Origin: Planctomycetota bacterium
Lineage (GTDB): Bacteria > Planctomycetota > Planctomycetia > Pirellulales > Pirellulaceae
NCBI GenBank assembly: GCA_017303505.1
Contig: JAFLCP010000008.1
Location: forward strand, 1 to 64,000
Direction: 5' to 3'
Length of the DNA stretch: 64,000 nucleotides
Shown: positions 44,019 through 53,630 of the stretch, one piece after another
How the letters are laid out: each line of letters begins with the position of its first letter
How positions within the stretch are numbered: the stretch's first letter is position 1
The notes under the pieces: model-generated
What the model was told of the DNA's origin: nothing
The model's database searches: none
What the model saw: only the letters and a program-made list of their open reading frames with translations
Program-made: the position numbers and the translations under genes

Positions 44019-47000
44019 ATGTTTAAAGCGGTTAGCACAGAGGTCCGGTTTCCAGACCTTGAGCAACGTGTTCTGCAGTTTTGGAAAGCTAACCGCGTTT
44101 ATCAACGCACATTGGAACAGCGAAGTGGTGGACCTTCGTTTGTCTTTTACGAAGGCCCACCCACCGCCAACGGGATGCCCCACCCCGGTCATTGCTTGAC
44201 TCGCGCAATCAAGGACCTCTTCCCACGCTACCGCACCATGCGCGGATACCACTGCCTTCGCAAAGCAGGTTGGGATACGCATGGACTTCCTGTTGAAGTG
44301 GAAGTTTGTAAAGAGCTTGGCATCCATGGCAAAGATGAAATCGAATCCTATGGCGTCGAGCCGTTTATCCAGCGTTGCCAACAAAGCGTATGGCGCTACA
44401 TGCAACAATGGGAGCAACTTACGGAACGTCTTGGCTTCTGGATTGATCTCAATGAAGCATACGTTACCTATCACCAAAGCTATGTGGAAAGCGTTTGGTG
44501 GTCGCTAAAGAACTTATTTGATCGCGGTCTACTCTATCGCGGTTACAAGATTGTGTGGTGGTGGGCGCAAGGTGGGACTGCCCTCAGCAGCGGTGAAGTT
44601 GGTCAAGGCTATCGGCAAGTTGCTGATCCAAGCGTATATGTTCGATTCAATTTAGTGGATCAACCCAACACGAGCTTAATCGTGTGGACCACAACTCCTT
44701 GGACATTGCCGAGCAATCAATTTGCTGCGGTTCATCCCGATCTTACGTATGCGGTTTGCGATGACGGTAGCGGCAAGAAGTTGATCGTTGCTGAAGCATT
44801 GGTCGCGACCTTGGCTGAGAAAGCAAAACTAACTCTCCAGGTTGAAAAGACTATCCAAGGTATCGAGATGATCGGTTGGCGCTATCAGCCACCTTTTGAT
44901 TATTATTCGAGCAAGCTCGGCTCGGCCCAAGGGACGTTGAAGTCCGGTGGAAAAGAGCATCTTTACTGGCGCGTGGTCGCTGCTGATTTTGTCACAACCG
45001 ATAGCGGTACTGGCCTCGTGCATCTGGCGCCCGCGTTTGGTGAAGTCGACTTCGATGTGTTGATCAAACAGCAAGAACGTTTTGTCAGCGGCGAAGAGCC
45101 AAAATTGATTTGCGCTGTTGGCCCTGATGGTAAGTTCACAGCCGATGTGCCATCGCTCCAAGGCGTGTGGGTTAAGGACGCGGATAAAACGGTCACTCGC
45201 TCGCTCCGCGAAGCAGAACTGCTCTATCATCAAGAGCAATATTTGCATGACTATCCTTTCTGTTGGCGTGCCGATCAGGATCCACTGATTCAATATCCGC
45301 GCGAAAGTTGGTTCATCAAAACGACTGCGTTCCGCGACGCTATGTTGGCCAACAACAAACAAATCGGTTGGTTGCCAGATCATATTCGCGATGGTCGCTT
45401 CGGTAACTTCCTCGAAAGCAATGTCGACTGGGCATTGTCACGCGAGCGCTATTGGGGAACGCCGCTTCCAATCTGGGTTTGCGAAAAGACGGGCCAAATG
45501 GAAGCGCTGGGTAGTTACGAAGAATTGCTCAAGAAACCTGGTGTCGAGGGAACGGACGTTTGGCTCAAAGCCAAAGCCGCCAATCCCGAACTTGTCGACG
45601 ACCTCAAGGTTCACAAACCCTATATCGACGCCATCACTTACTCATCGCCTTATGCTGCCGGCAGTCGAATGCGGCGCGTCAGCGAAGTAATCGACTGCTG
45701 GTACGACAGCGGTGCGATGCCGTTTGCCCAATGGGGTTATCCTCATCAAGGGAAAGAGCAATTTGCGAAACAATTCCCTGCCGATTTTATTTCGGAAGCC
45801 ATCGACCAAACACGCGGTTGGTTCTATAGCCAATTGGCCATCAGCACGATGCTCTTCGGTGAGCAGGACACATCCGCTAATGCCCAGGCGAAGAGCGATG
45901 TGCCAGCACAAGCTTACCCGCATCCGTTTAGAAACTGCATCGTTCTCGGCTTGATGCTGGCCGAATGGTACGAAAGCAAAGATGGTAAACGCCGTTTCCT
46001 CACCGAAGATGAAGCCCGCAAAGAATGCGGTACGCAGTACGTCAGCAAGACAGGCAAGATGTCCAAGCAGCTGCGAAATTATCGCAGCCCGCAAGAGATT
46101 TTTGATAATCATGGTGCGGATGCTTTGCGTTGGTACTTCTTTGCAAATCAAGCACCTTGGAATTCGATCATCTATTCCGAGCGTGCAATTCGTGACAGCA
46201 TCCCCGAATTCTTGTTGCGTCTCTGGAATGTGTTAAGCTTTTTCACCATTTACGGTGAGATCGACGGTTTCCGCGGACCTGGCGACATTGAGGGTAAGCT
46301 GGATCAGCTCAATGCCGATGAGTTGCAGCGTTCACCGCGCTATCGTCCAGTAGCCGAACGCGATGAACTCGACCGCTGGGTATTGTCAGAGCTGTCTTTG
46401 GCCAGTGAAGAAGTTGTACGCTGCATGGATGCGTACGATAACTATGGAGCATGCCAGCGTCTCATCGCCTTGGTGGACGGCTTAAGCAATTGGTATATTC
46501 GTCGTAGCCGCGAACGATTCTGGGCTGAAGATGTCAACGGCGTTGATAAGGTAGATGCGTACTGGACCGCTTATGAATGTTTGGTCACGATCACGAAATT
46601 GATCGCTCCGTTTGTTCCATTTACCGCCGAAGCCATTTGGCAAGAATTGATCCGTCCCGCTGCGGGCCGCGTTCGTGAAAGTGTTCATCTTTGCGATTAT
46701 CCAACAGCGATCGCCGAATACCAAGATCGAGATTTGGCAGTTCAAATGGCGACCTTGCGTGAAATCGCATCGCTTGGCCGTTCCGCTCGTATGGATTCAA
46801 AGCTTAAGGTTCGCCAGCCGCTGTCGCGGGTCGAAGTTGTTTTGGCGGAGCATACGCATTTGGCGTGGCTGCAAAACCACGCCGCCATGTTGCGCGAAGA
46901 ACTGAACGTTAAGTCGATCGAATATCCTGAACGCGCGGACGACTATGTGCAGTACACCGTTGTGCCAAACTTCCGACGATTGGGGCCACGCGTTGGACCA

Positions 47001-47486
47001 CTGCTGCCGAAGGTAAAGGCAGCTTTAGGGGCCGCCAGTGGTGCTGCACTCTTGACTCAATTGCAGGAGACAGGCCAGGTTCGCTTACAATTAGACGCAA
47101 CCGAAGTTGTCTTGGACCGCGAAGATATCGAAGTTCGTTTGCAAGCCAAACCAGGCTGGGCTGCCGCACAGGGTAAACAATGTGTGGTTGTGCTTAACAC
47201 AGAGCTAACGCCAGAATTGATTCGCGAAGGTCTCGCCAAGGACCTGAACCGAGTGATCGGTGATATGCGCAAGAAGCAACAATGCAAATTCACCGATCGT
47301 ATCCGTCTGGTGATGGTCGGTGACTTCGCTGAATTGGAGCAAATGCTGGCTGAACAGCAAGCATCGATCATGCAGGCCGCCTTGATCACGGAAATTGTCC
47401 GCACGGCCCCTGCTTCGGTAGCGTTAGAAAAAGTTGAGCTGGGCAACTACGAAGTCGAGATCGGAATCCAAGTCGTCAGCGACTAA
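44019..47486 (+). CDS. ileS: Isoleucyl-tRNA synthetase
   Basis: The 1155-residue enzyme charges tRNA-Ile. The class I signatures are HPGH (residues 55-58, in [11 protein letters not shown]) and KMSKQ (about 680-684). The editing domain is seen in [20 protein letters not shown] and [18 protein letters not shown]. The C-terminal anticodon domain is long and has no obvious zinc cysteines, and the overall layout ([13 protein letters not shown], then [10 protein letters not shown]) fits the eukaryote/archaea-like type 2. An unusual feature is [18 protein letters not shown], where most relatives have a Cys-containing PYCPRCGTALS. ATG 44019 is used, not the upstream TTG. Confidence 0.97.
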   Translation: MFKAVSTEVRFPDLEQRVLQFWKANRVYQRTLEQRSGGPSFVFYEGPPTANGMPHPGHCLTRAIKDLFPRYRTMRGYHCLRKAGWDTHGLPVEVEVCKELGIHGKDEIESYGVEPFIQRCQQSVWRYMQQWEQLTERLGFWIDLNEAYVTYHQSYVESVWWSLKNLFDRGLLYRGYKIVWWWAQGGTALSSGEVGQGYRQVADPSVYVRFNLVDQPNTSLIVWTTTPWTLPSNQFAAVHPDLTYAVCDDGSGKKLIVAEALVATLAEKAKLTLQVEKTIQGIEMIGWRYQPPFDYYSSKLGSAQGTLKSGGKEHLYWRVVAADFVTTDSGTGLVHLAPAFGEVDFDVLIKQQERFVSGEEPKLICAVGPDGKFTADVPSLQGVWVKDADKTVTRSLREAELLYHQEQYLHDYPFCWRADQDPLIQYPRESWFIKTTAFRDAMLANNKQIGWLPDHIRDGRFGNFLESNVDWALSRERYWGTPLPIWVCEKTGQMEALGSYEELLKKPGVEGTDVWLKAKAANPELVDDLKVHKPYIDAITYSSPYAAGSRMRRVSEVIDCWYDSGAMPFAQWGYPHQGKEQFAKQFPADFISEAIDQTRGWFYSQLAISTMLFGEQDTSANAQAKSDVPAQAYPHPFRNCIVLGLMLAEWYESKDGKRRFLTEDEARKECGTQYVSKTGKMSKQLRNYRSPQEIFDNHGADALRWYFFANQAPWNSIIYSERAIRDSIPEFLLRLWNVLSFFTIYGEIDGFRGPGDIEGKLDQLNADELQRSPRYRPVAERDELDRWVLSELSLASEEVVRCMDAYDNYGACQRLIALVDGLSNWYIRRSRERFWAEDVNGVDKVDAYWTAYECLVTITKLIAPFVPFTAEAIWQELIRPAAGRVRESVHLCDYPTAIAEYQDRDLAVQMATLREIASLGRSARMDSKLKVRQPLSRVEVVLAEHTHLAWLQNHAAMLREELNVKSIEYPERADDYVQYTVVPNFRRLGPRVGPLLPKVKAALGAASGAALLTQLQETGQVRLQLDATEVVLDREDIEVRLQAKPGWAAAQGKQCVVVLNTELTPELIREGLAKDLNRVIGDMRKKQQCKFTDRIRLVMVGDFAELEQMLAEQQASIMQAALITEIVRTAPASVALEKVELGNYEVEIGIQVVSD

Positions 47487-47513
47487 ACGCGAGCCTCTAA
47501 GAAAGTTCAACCG

Positions 47514-48134
47514 ATGAGTAAGTTGCCGATCGTCGTCATGATTTCGGGCGGTGGTACAACGCTCCGCAATTTGCTGGAGTATCAACGGCGGGGTGAACTC
47601 GACGTTGAGTTTGTGGGTGTCATCAGTAATCGGAGTCAAGTTGCGGGCGTCGAGATCGCTCGCAACGCGAACATTCCACTCGGCATTTTTCCTCGCAAGA
47701 AATATGAATCGGACGAGGTCTATTCCCAAGTTGTCTTTGATCAAGTGCGGCAATGGGGCGCTGATTTGGTGGTCATGGGTGGATTCTTACAGCATATCCT
47801 TATCCCCGATGACTTTGCCCTGCGAACGATCAATATTCATCCCTCGTTGATTCCTGCCTTCAGTGGACATGGTTTCTACGGACAGCATGTGCATCAAGCG
47901 GCGATCGAATATGGAGTGAAACTATCTGGCTGCACGGTTCATTTTGTCGACAATCAATTTGATCATGGTGCGGTCATTGCACAGCGCAGTTGTCCGGTCG
48001 CCGCAGACGATACGTGGCAAACGCTGCAACAACGCGTCTTTCAGTTGGAATGCGAACTGTTGCCCGAAGTCGTCCAGCATTTTGCCAAGAATCGCGTGCG
48101 TGTCGATGGACGACGCGTTTGGATCGAAAAGTAG
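47514..48134 (+). CDS. purN: Phosphoribosylglycinamide formyltransferase
   Basis: The 206-residue enzyme transfers a formyl group from 10-formyltetrahydrofolate to GAR in purine synthesis. The catalytic residues are Asn107 and His109 in TINIHPSLIPAFSG and Asp150 in FVDNQFDHGAVI. The phosphate loop ISGGGTTLRNL (10-20) differs slightly from the usual SGxGSN, with Thr-Thr in place of Ser-Asn. The gene is 27 bp after ileS. Its stop codon TAG lies within the first bases of a dispersed repeat (48131-48238). Confidence 0.94.
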   Translation: MSKLPIVVMISGGGTTLRNLLEYQRRGELDVEFVGVISNRSQVAGVEIARNANIPLGIFPRKKYESDEVYSQVVFDQVRQWGADLVVMGGFLQHILIPDDFALRTINIHPSLIPAFSGHGFYGQHVHQAAIEYGVKLSGCTVHFVDNQFDHGAVIAQRSCPVAADDTWQTLQQRVFQLECELLPEVVQHFAKNRVRVDGRRVWIEK

Positions 48135-48238
48135 GGTGTGTTGCGCAAGTCGGTCTTCTCCGGCGCAAAACGTGTCTATAATGGAGAAGTAAACGCGATG
48201 TGGAAACGAACAAGAGAGACTTGCTGCAGACACCGTAC
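48131..48238 (+). repeat. Dispersed ~108 bp repeat with inverted ends, copy 1
   Basis: The element begins GTAGGGTGTGTTGCGCAAGT and ends GACTTGCTGCAGACACCGTA plus C; the ends are imperfect inverted repeats. An inner pair CTTCTCC/GGAGAAG can form a second stem. The left four bases overlap the purN stop codon. Two further copies in the same orientation lie at 49521 and 53508. Confidence 0.8.
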
Positions 48239-48247
48239 AACTACGAC

Positions 48248-49441
48248 CTACCTGGGAGGTACTTGAAATACGGCTACGCCATAGGTGTTGAGATCTACGG
48301 TAAGTTTTGTTCCGTTGAGTTGGCTCGATTTTTCTTCGAGTCGTTCTGTGACTTTCGCATCGCGGCAAGTTTCTTCGAACTCGATATCGACGGAAGTCGG
48401 ATTGGCCGTTTGGTTCGCGATGAATAGATAAAGTTCACCCTGGAATTCCTTGCACATCCAGAGGACTTTTTTCGAGTCAGCGTCGAGCTTTACTTTTTCT
48501 TTGGATGATGGCGAATTGAGTACGGGCGCGAGTTGGCGAATTTGCTGGTTAACCTTCGTAATACCGTTTCGCAGTTCCTCATCTTCCAGTAGAGATGCTT
48601 CGCTGAAACGTGGTTCAAATTGGTGGACAAAGTATATGATGCCCCGCGATCCGGCGATGAGGGACATCCAGACTTCACTACGAATTTGATCTATCGTTGG
48701 CTTTACTTTGGTGTTGCTGATGCGACTCGCTTCAATGCAATTCCATACGATTTTCTTATCTCCCGACCACTCACGCAGTCGCAGAACTCCCTTAGGAACA
48801 AACTCTAATTTGCCTTTTACTTCAGGTTTGTCATGTACGGCAGGGTAGATGTCAAACGAAACTATATCGCTACCTAGAATGTATTCGCGGTAATCTTCGG
48901 GGTGGTTCGTGCGGACGCCGCGACCAATGTATTGATCATACGCAACACCTTGGCCTAGGTTCAAAAAAACGGGGCGAGTCGTATCTGATTTTTTTAACCC
49001 TTCATAATCCGCTTTGATCTTTTCAGGTGAAATAGGTGGTCCATACCCTCCTCCCGCTTTCGGTTGAGCATTGTCCGGTTCATCGCCATGCATCCAAGCG
49101 ATAATAATGTCGGAGTTTGGTGAGTTTAATCCCACTTCGTTTTGGTGGCATATTACCTTCATTCCAGCTTTCTTAAGTTCCAAGAGTTGAGCCTCGGTCG
49201 GGCCCTTCCATAAGCCGACATAGGTGTTGATACCGATGTCTTTGTATTTCGCCGAATTGCGAGGACTTTGTAACCACACGGCAATTGGAAAGAAGTTCGG
49301 ATCCGTTGGAGGACCTTGCTTCCACTGCGAATAGGGACTCGTTGTTCCCAGAAAAGTTTGGGCAATGAGTGGTTTATGTTGGCAACAGACGATCGTAAGC
49401 CACAAAGCAAAATGCGCCACAGGAATCAGGATAGACTTCAT
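48248..49441 (-). CDS. Secreted protein, glycoside-hydrolase-like TIM barrel (predicted)
   Basis: ATG 49441 opens a signal peptide (MKSILIPVAHFALWLTIVCC, cleavage near IAQT). The frame upstream of it runs into repeat copy 2 and should not be included. The 397-residue protein has alternating strands and helices with VYGLWK-like and MHGDEPDN segments, SDIVSFDIYP, KKIVWNCIEASR and RGIIYFVHQF, which look like successive strand ends of a TIM barrel. A C-terminal beta-sandwich (GELYLFIANQTANPTSVDIE) follows. This layout is common in glycoside hydrolases acting on polysaccharides. The catalytic acids cannot be fixed by eye; the acidic residues in HGDEPD and SFDIYP are candidates. Confidence 0.72.
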   Translation of the reverse strand: MKSILIPVAHFALWLTIVCCQHKPLIAQTFLGTTSPYSQWKQGPPTDPNFFPIAVWLQSPRNSAKYKDIGINTYVGLWKGPTEAQLLELKKAGMKVICHQNEVGLNSPNSDIIIAWMHGDEPDNAQPKAGGGYGPPISPEKIKADYEGLKKSDTTRPVFLNLGQGVAYDQYIGRGVRTNHPEDYREYILGSDIVSFDIYPAVHDKPEVKGKLEFVPKGVLRLREWSGDKKIVWNCIEASRISNTKVKPTIDQIRSEVWMSLIAGSRGIIYFVHQFEPRFSEASLLEDEELRNGITKVNQQIRQLAPVLNSPSSKEKVKLDADSKKVLWMCKEFQGELYLFIANQTANPTSVDIEFEETCRDAKVTERLEEKSSQLNGTKLTVDLNTYGVAVFQVPPR

Positions 49442-49520
49442 CGGTAATCGCGCTATAAAAAATTTTGTTGAGGCGGTGCAAGTAATTGCCGCGTGGGATG
49501 GGGCACGGTAAGTCAACTCC

Positions 49521-49626
49521 ACGGTGCGTTGCGCAAGTCGGTTTTCTCTGGCGCAAAACGTTTCTATGGTGGTGAAATAGACACGATTTGGAAACGAACA
49601 AGAGAGACTTGCTGCACACACTCTAC
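49521..49626 (+). repeat. Dispersed ~108 bp repeat with inverted ends, copy 2
   Basis: This copy runs from ACGGTGCGTTGCGCAAGTCG to the CACACTCTAC end and carries the same internal GGCGCAAAACG and GGAAACGAACAAGAGAGACT blocks as copy 1. It lies between the start of the TIM-barrel-like gene and the stop of the DUF1501 gene. Its left end has diverged most, and its inner stem (TTTTCTC/GGTGAAA) is weaker than in copy 1. Confidence 0.78.
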
Positions 49627-49640
49627 AACTACATCAACAC

Positions 49641-51086
49641 CTAAGTGGTTAGCACGTTGTGCAAAACACGCGCTGGCTCAACACCGGTCAATCGTAGATC
49701 GAGACCTTGATACGGCACGGTGAAACGTTCATGATCGATTCCCAATAGATGCAAGATGGTTGCATGTAAATCGCGGACGTGGACAGGATCTTTAACAGCG
49801 TTGTAACCGAGTTCATCGGTTTCGCCGTACGACATTCCACCTCGTATTGGGCCTCCGGCGAGCCACATGGAAAAGCCTTTGATATGGTGATCACGCCCCG
49901 CGGTCTTCCCTTTTCCTTGGAACATCGGCGTTCTCCCAAACTCTCCGCCCCAAATGATTAAGGTGTCTTCCAGCAATCCACGCTGACGAAGGTCGTCGAT
50001 CAAAAATGCCGATGGACGATCGCATAATCCACAGCAAATGTTCATGTAATGAACTAAGTCGCCGTGATGATCCCAATCGCGATGGTACAGTTGAATAAAA
50101 CGAACGCCCCGCTCTGCAAGCCGACGAGCGAGCAGGCAATTGTAACCAAACGAACCATCGGCTCCCTGACACCCATAGCCTGCCAGGGTCTCTGGAGTTT
50201 CATCGCTGATATCCATCAGTTCGGGTACACTCGATTGCATCTTGAACGCCATTTCTAATTGGGCGATTCGCGCTGATGTTTGCGGATCATCCGCAGCCAG
50301 TGGACTCAACCGATTGAGGTGGTTGACAGACTCGATCAAAGAAAGCTGTTGATCGCGATTGGTACCAGCTGGATTCTGGATGTAATGAACGGCATCCCCT
50401 TTGGAATAAAATTCAACGCCTTGGTATTCGCCAGGCAAAAATCCACTTCCCCATTGGCGTTGGGAAATGGGTTGTGGATTTCGTCCCCCCAAGCTTGTGA
50501 GTACAATAAAACCCGGAAGATTCTCGCACTCGCTCCCCAGGCCATAGTTAATCCACGATCCCATACTTGGCCGTCCGCTGATTGATGTCCCCGTATTCAT
50601 CAAAGTATGGGCCGGATCGTGATTGATTTGGTCGGTTTGCATCGAACGAATGATGCAAATGTCATCCGCAACTTTTTGAGTGTAAGGGAGGATGTCTGCA
50701 ATTTCTTGGCCGCTTTTTCCACATCGCGAAAACTTGAACTGAGGACCTAAACACTTCAGTTTTTGGCCCTGCAACTGCGCGATCGGTTGCCCCGCTGTAA
50801 ACGATTCAGGCATCGGTTGATCATTCAGCCGAGCGAGTTCCGGTTTGTAGTCAAAGGTTTCTAAATGGCTGGGACCCCCAGACATGTAAAGAAAGATGAC
50901 TCGTTTTACACGCGGAGGATGATGCGGCAATTTGTTTCTAGAATCATCGTTCGCAGTCCATCCCAATGCATTTTGAGACAGCAGCGTTCCTAACGCACTC
51001 GCACCAAAGCCAAGAGCACTGTGGCCTAAAAAGGCACGCCGCCTCAGCAACTCGGCATACCGTAGATTTTCGACTAGTGGTTGCAT
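49641..51086 (-). CDS. DUF1501 family exported protein
   Basis: The 481-residue protein starts at ATG 51086. The N-terminus has a Tat-like motif LLRRRAFLGHSALGFGASAL. DUF1501 landmarks are FLYMSGGPSHLETFDYKPEL, then GRPSMGSWINYGLGSECENL, LIIWGGEFGRTPMFQG with AGRDHHIKGF, and RDLHATILHLLGIDHE. It closely resembles the 35892 protein in layout. Its PSD1 partner ends nine bases upstream, so both are on one transcript. Such proteins share the phosphatase/sulfatase fold, but the activity is not established. Confidence 0.94.
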   Translation of the reverse strand: MQPLVENLRYAELLRRRAFLGHSALGFGASALGTLLSQNALGWTANDDSRNKLPHHPPRVKRVIFLYMSGGPSHLETFDYKPELARLNDQPMPESFTAGQPIAQLQGQKLKCLGPQFKFSRCGKSGQEIADILPYTQKVADDICIIRSMQTDQINHDPAHTLMNTGTSISGRPSMGSWINYGLGSECENLPGFIVLTSLGGRNPQPISQRQWGSGFLPGEYQGVEFYSKGDAVHYIQNPAGTNRDQQLSLIESVNHLNRLSPLAADDPQTSARIAQLEMAFKMQSSVPELMDISDETPETLAGYGCQGADGSFGYNCLLARRLAERGVRFIQLYHRDWDHHGDLVHYMNICCGLCDRPSAFLIDDLRQRGLLEDTLIIWGGEFGRTPMFQGKGKTAGRDHHIKGFSMWLAGGPIRGGMSYGETDELGYNAVKDPVHVRDLHATILHLLGIDHERFTVPYQGLDLRLTGVEPARVLHNVLTT

Positions 51087-51095
51087 CGATAAGCT

Positions 51096-53477
51096 CTAAT
51101 ACAAAGTGATCGATTCGTTGAGCATAAACAAACTTCGCGCCACAAAGCCCCAGGCGGCAACTTCGTTTCGCCTCTCTTCCGATAGAGTATCGAAATGTGG
51201 GATCTGCCATTGCCCAGTCTTTAAAAATGTATTTCTTTCTTCAGGATGTTCGCGAAAGATGGCAATTTGCTTTTGATAGAGTGCTAGAAGAACTTCGAGC
51301 TCTGCATCGCTTGCTGGTCGAGATAAAGCAAGTAACCACAACTGCTCCGCGATGCGCCTGGGGAGTTGTTCCGTGTTGGGATCGAATCGAATCCAAGTGC
51401 TCCACGCAAACGCACGAGCCGCTTCGACTAACGATGGATCATTGAGCAAAACCAGCATTTGTGTGGGAGTGTTGCTCAGGTTGCGCCGTGCGGTGCATTC
51501 TTCGCGACTTGGTGCATCAAAATTCTTAAGCATCGGGTGAAGAAATTGTCGTTGCCAATGCGTGTAAACCCCTCGCCGATATTGATCGCCTCCTAGGCTC
51601 GCGGTGTAGCTGCGAGGCGGAAAATTTAAGTGACTGTAGTAACCGTCGGGTTGGTAAGGCCGAACAGGAGGACCTCCGCGCCTGAAGTCGATAAGGCCTG
51701 CATGTTGCAACATTGAGTCGCGGAGAGACTCTGCGGGTAGGCGTCGTGGTGTCTGATACAAATAGGCTTCGAAAGGGACGGCCTGATCGCGTGATCCAAA
51801 AGAATGATCTATTTGTGCAAACGGAGTAGAGCGACGATAGGCGTCAGACTGCACGATCATTCGCACCAATTGCTTTATGTCCCAGCCGCTCGCGATCCAC
51901 TCACTCGCAAGCCAATCGAGCAACTCTGGATGCGACGGAGGTGTTCCCTGTGATCCGTAATCTTCCAGCGAAGTGGAAAGGCCGCGGCCGAAAAACAATG
52001 CCCATACTCGATTGACGGTCACTCGAGCTGTTAACGCCTGATTTTCTTCGAATAGCCAACGTGCCAAATCAAGCCGGGTAGTGCGGGATAAGCGAGCTTC
52101 GGAGTTGGATAGAATTTCGGGAACTTGTGGTTGCACGATATCGCCACTTTCGTCGAGCCAATTGCCGCGAGGCAAGACACGTATCACGCGTGGTTCGATG
52201 GAACTCGATACCATGACGCGCATTTTGGTCGAACCGTCCAAGGGCGAAGTGACATCCATTTCGGGAAATCGCTTGGTGGGGGACGTGTCGCCTCCTTTGA
52301 AAGTTTGCGTTTCATCCAAGTCCGCAAAAAATGCTGCCAGTTGGTAAAATTCTCTCTGAGTGATAGGGTCAAATTTATGATCGTGACATTCCGCACAACC
52401 AACCGTTAATCCCAACCAAACCTGTGAAAAATTGCGAACGCGGTCGGCAGAGTATTTGGCAAGATATTCCTTCGGTTGCACGCCACCTTCGTGCGACGTT
52501 TGCAATAAGCGATTGTACGCACTGGCTATTTTGCCAAGCTCACCCGCATCGGGAATTAAGTCGCCTGCCAATTGGAATTCGCTAAAAGTATTAAACGGCA
52601 GATTGTCGTTGAATGCTCGGATGACCCAGTCGCGATAGGGAGCGGCATGATGTTCTTGGTCGCCATGATATCCGACGGTATCTGCGTAACGCACCAAATC
52701 GAGCCACCAAATCGCCATGCGTTCACCGAACGCTGGCGATGCTAGTTTGCGATCGATCAACGAGTTCCAATCTATCGAGTCACCAGCGAATGAATTTGGC
52801 GTGACTCTCGATATTTCGATTTGTTGGCTTAACCAATCTAAATCGGCGGCAGCAGGGGGGAGTCCAGTAAGATCAAAACAAAGGCGACGCAACAAGGTAT
52901 AAGGCTCAGCAGGCGAACGATTGAGTACCGATGGAGCCAGCGATTGGGCTGTGAGGAACGCATCGATTGGGTTGGTGCTGAAGGGCCCCGTGGCGTGATC
53001 CTCGACGGCGGGCTGAATTGGGCGATTTAATGGAGCCCAGGACCAGTGATCTTCATACGTTGCACCTTGTCGAATCCATTCCTTCAGCAGCTCGCGCTCG
53101 ACAGGAGATAATTCCTTGCCAGAATCGGGAGGTGGCATTGTGAATTCTGGAGCATGACTTTCGATGCGGTTTACCAGTTCACTCGCTTCCGGTTGAGCAG
53201 CCACTATGATCTTGCGTTCTTGCATTGTTGAATCAAGAGGAACATCAAGTCTTAGTTCGGCAGCCCGCTTGTTTGCATCGGGACCATGGCAAGCAAAGCA
53301 GCGATCTGCCAACAAAGGGCGTATATCGCGATTGAAGCTTAGTTTTTCTTGGTTTGCCTTTGAAATGTTCTGTCCGAAGATCGAGTGTGCCAAAAGTATG
53401 TGCATACTCATCCAGCAAAACACTATCGCGTTGCAAACGATTGCGTATTGCGGATGGAACAAAGGAATTAATCTCAA
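51096..53477 (-). CDS. PSD1-type protein: PSCyt1 + DUF1549 + DUF1553
   Basis: I favour the TTG at 53477 as the start because GAGGAG lies eight bases upstream and it opens a signal peptide (LIPLFHPQYAIVCNAIVFCW, ending SIFGQ); ATG 53411 is the alternative. The frame further upstream enters repeat copy 3. The 793-residue protein has PSCyt1 with CFACH (Cys60 to His64), DUF1549 with a second haem motif CAECH near residue 359 followed by DHKFDPI, and DUF1553 (RLDLARWLFEENQALTARVT, then VWALFFGRGL). It is shorter than the 32681 relative because the large central insert is missing. It forms an operon with the following DUF1501 gene. Confidence 0.93.
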   Translation of the reverse strand: MRLIPLFHPQYAIVCNAIVFCWMSMHILLAHSIFGQNISKANQEKLSFNRDIRPLLADRCFACHGPDANKRAAELRLDVPLDSTMQERKIIVAAQPEASELVNRIESHAPEFTMPPPDSGKELSPVERELLKEWIRQGATYEDHWSWAPLNRPIQPAVEDHATGPFSTNPIDAFLTAQSLAPSVLNRSPAEPYTLLRRLCFDLTGLPPAAADLDWLSQQIEISRVTPNSFAGDSIDWNSLIDRKLASPAFGERMAIWWLDLVRYADTVGYHGDQEHHAAPYRDWVIRAFNDNLPFNTFSEFQLAGDLIPDAGELGKIASAYNRLLQTSHEGGVQPKEYLAKYSADRVRNFSQVWLGLTVGCAECHDHKFDPITQREFYQLAAFFADLDETQTFKGGDTSPTKRFPEMDVTSPLDGSTKMRVMVSSSIEPRVIRVLPRGNWLDESGDIVQPQVPEILSNSEARLSRTTRLDLARWLFEENQALTARVTVNRVWALFFGRGLSTSLEDYGSQGTPPSHPELLDWLASEWIASGWDIKQLVRMIVQSDAYRRSTPFAQIDHSFGSRDQAVPFEAYLYQTPRRLPAESLRDSMLQHAGLIDFRRGGPPVRPYQPDGYYSHLNFPPRSYTASLGGDQYRRGVYTHWQRQFLHPMLKNFDAPSREECTARRNLSNTPTQMLVLLNDPSLVEAARAFAWSTWIRFDPNTEQLPRRIAEQLWLLALSRPASDAELEVLLALYQKQIAIFREHPEERNTFLKTGQWQIPHFDTLSEERRNEVAAWGFVARSLFMLNESITLY

Positions 53478-53507
53478 TGTTTCAACTCCTCGGTGTATGT
53501 GTTGGGT

Positions 53508-53615
53508 GTAGGGTGTGTTGCGCAAGTCGGTCTCCTTCGTCGCAAAACGTGTCTATGATGGAGAAATAAACACGATTTGGAAACGAGCAAGAAAGACTTG
53601 CTGCACACATCCTAC
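53508..53615 (+). repeat. Dispersed ~108 bp repeat with inverted ends, copy 3
   Basis: This 108 bp copy starts GTAGGGTGTGTTGCGCAAGT and ends GCTGCACACATCCTAC. Its two ends match as inverted repeats in 17 of 21 positions. It is followed by a short direct repeat, CCTACTTATCAA, twice in tandem (53611-53634), at the stop of the Gfo/Idh gene. It lies between the start of the PSD1 gene and the end of the oxidoreductase gene. Confidence 0.82.
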
Positions 53616-53630
53616 TTATCAACCTACTTA

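Noticed and set aside
43712..44038. Arg/His-rich minus-strand frame
   Set aside because: It is the complement of the Asp/Glu-rich tail; the composition follows from the GA-rich codons of the real gene.
49442..49621. Upstream extension of the TIM-barrel-like gene
   Set aside because: The extra 60 residues are encoded by repeat copy 2 and lack signal-peptide or family features; ATG 49441 opens a normal signal peptide.
48131..53615. Composite transposon bounded by repeat copies
   Set aside because: All three copies are in the same orientation, only about 108 bp long, and no transposase gene lies between them.
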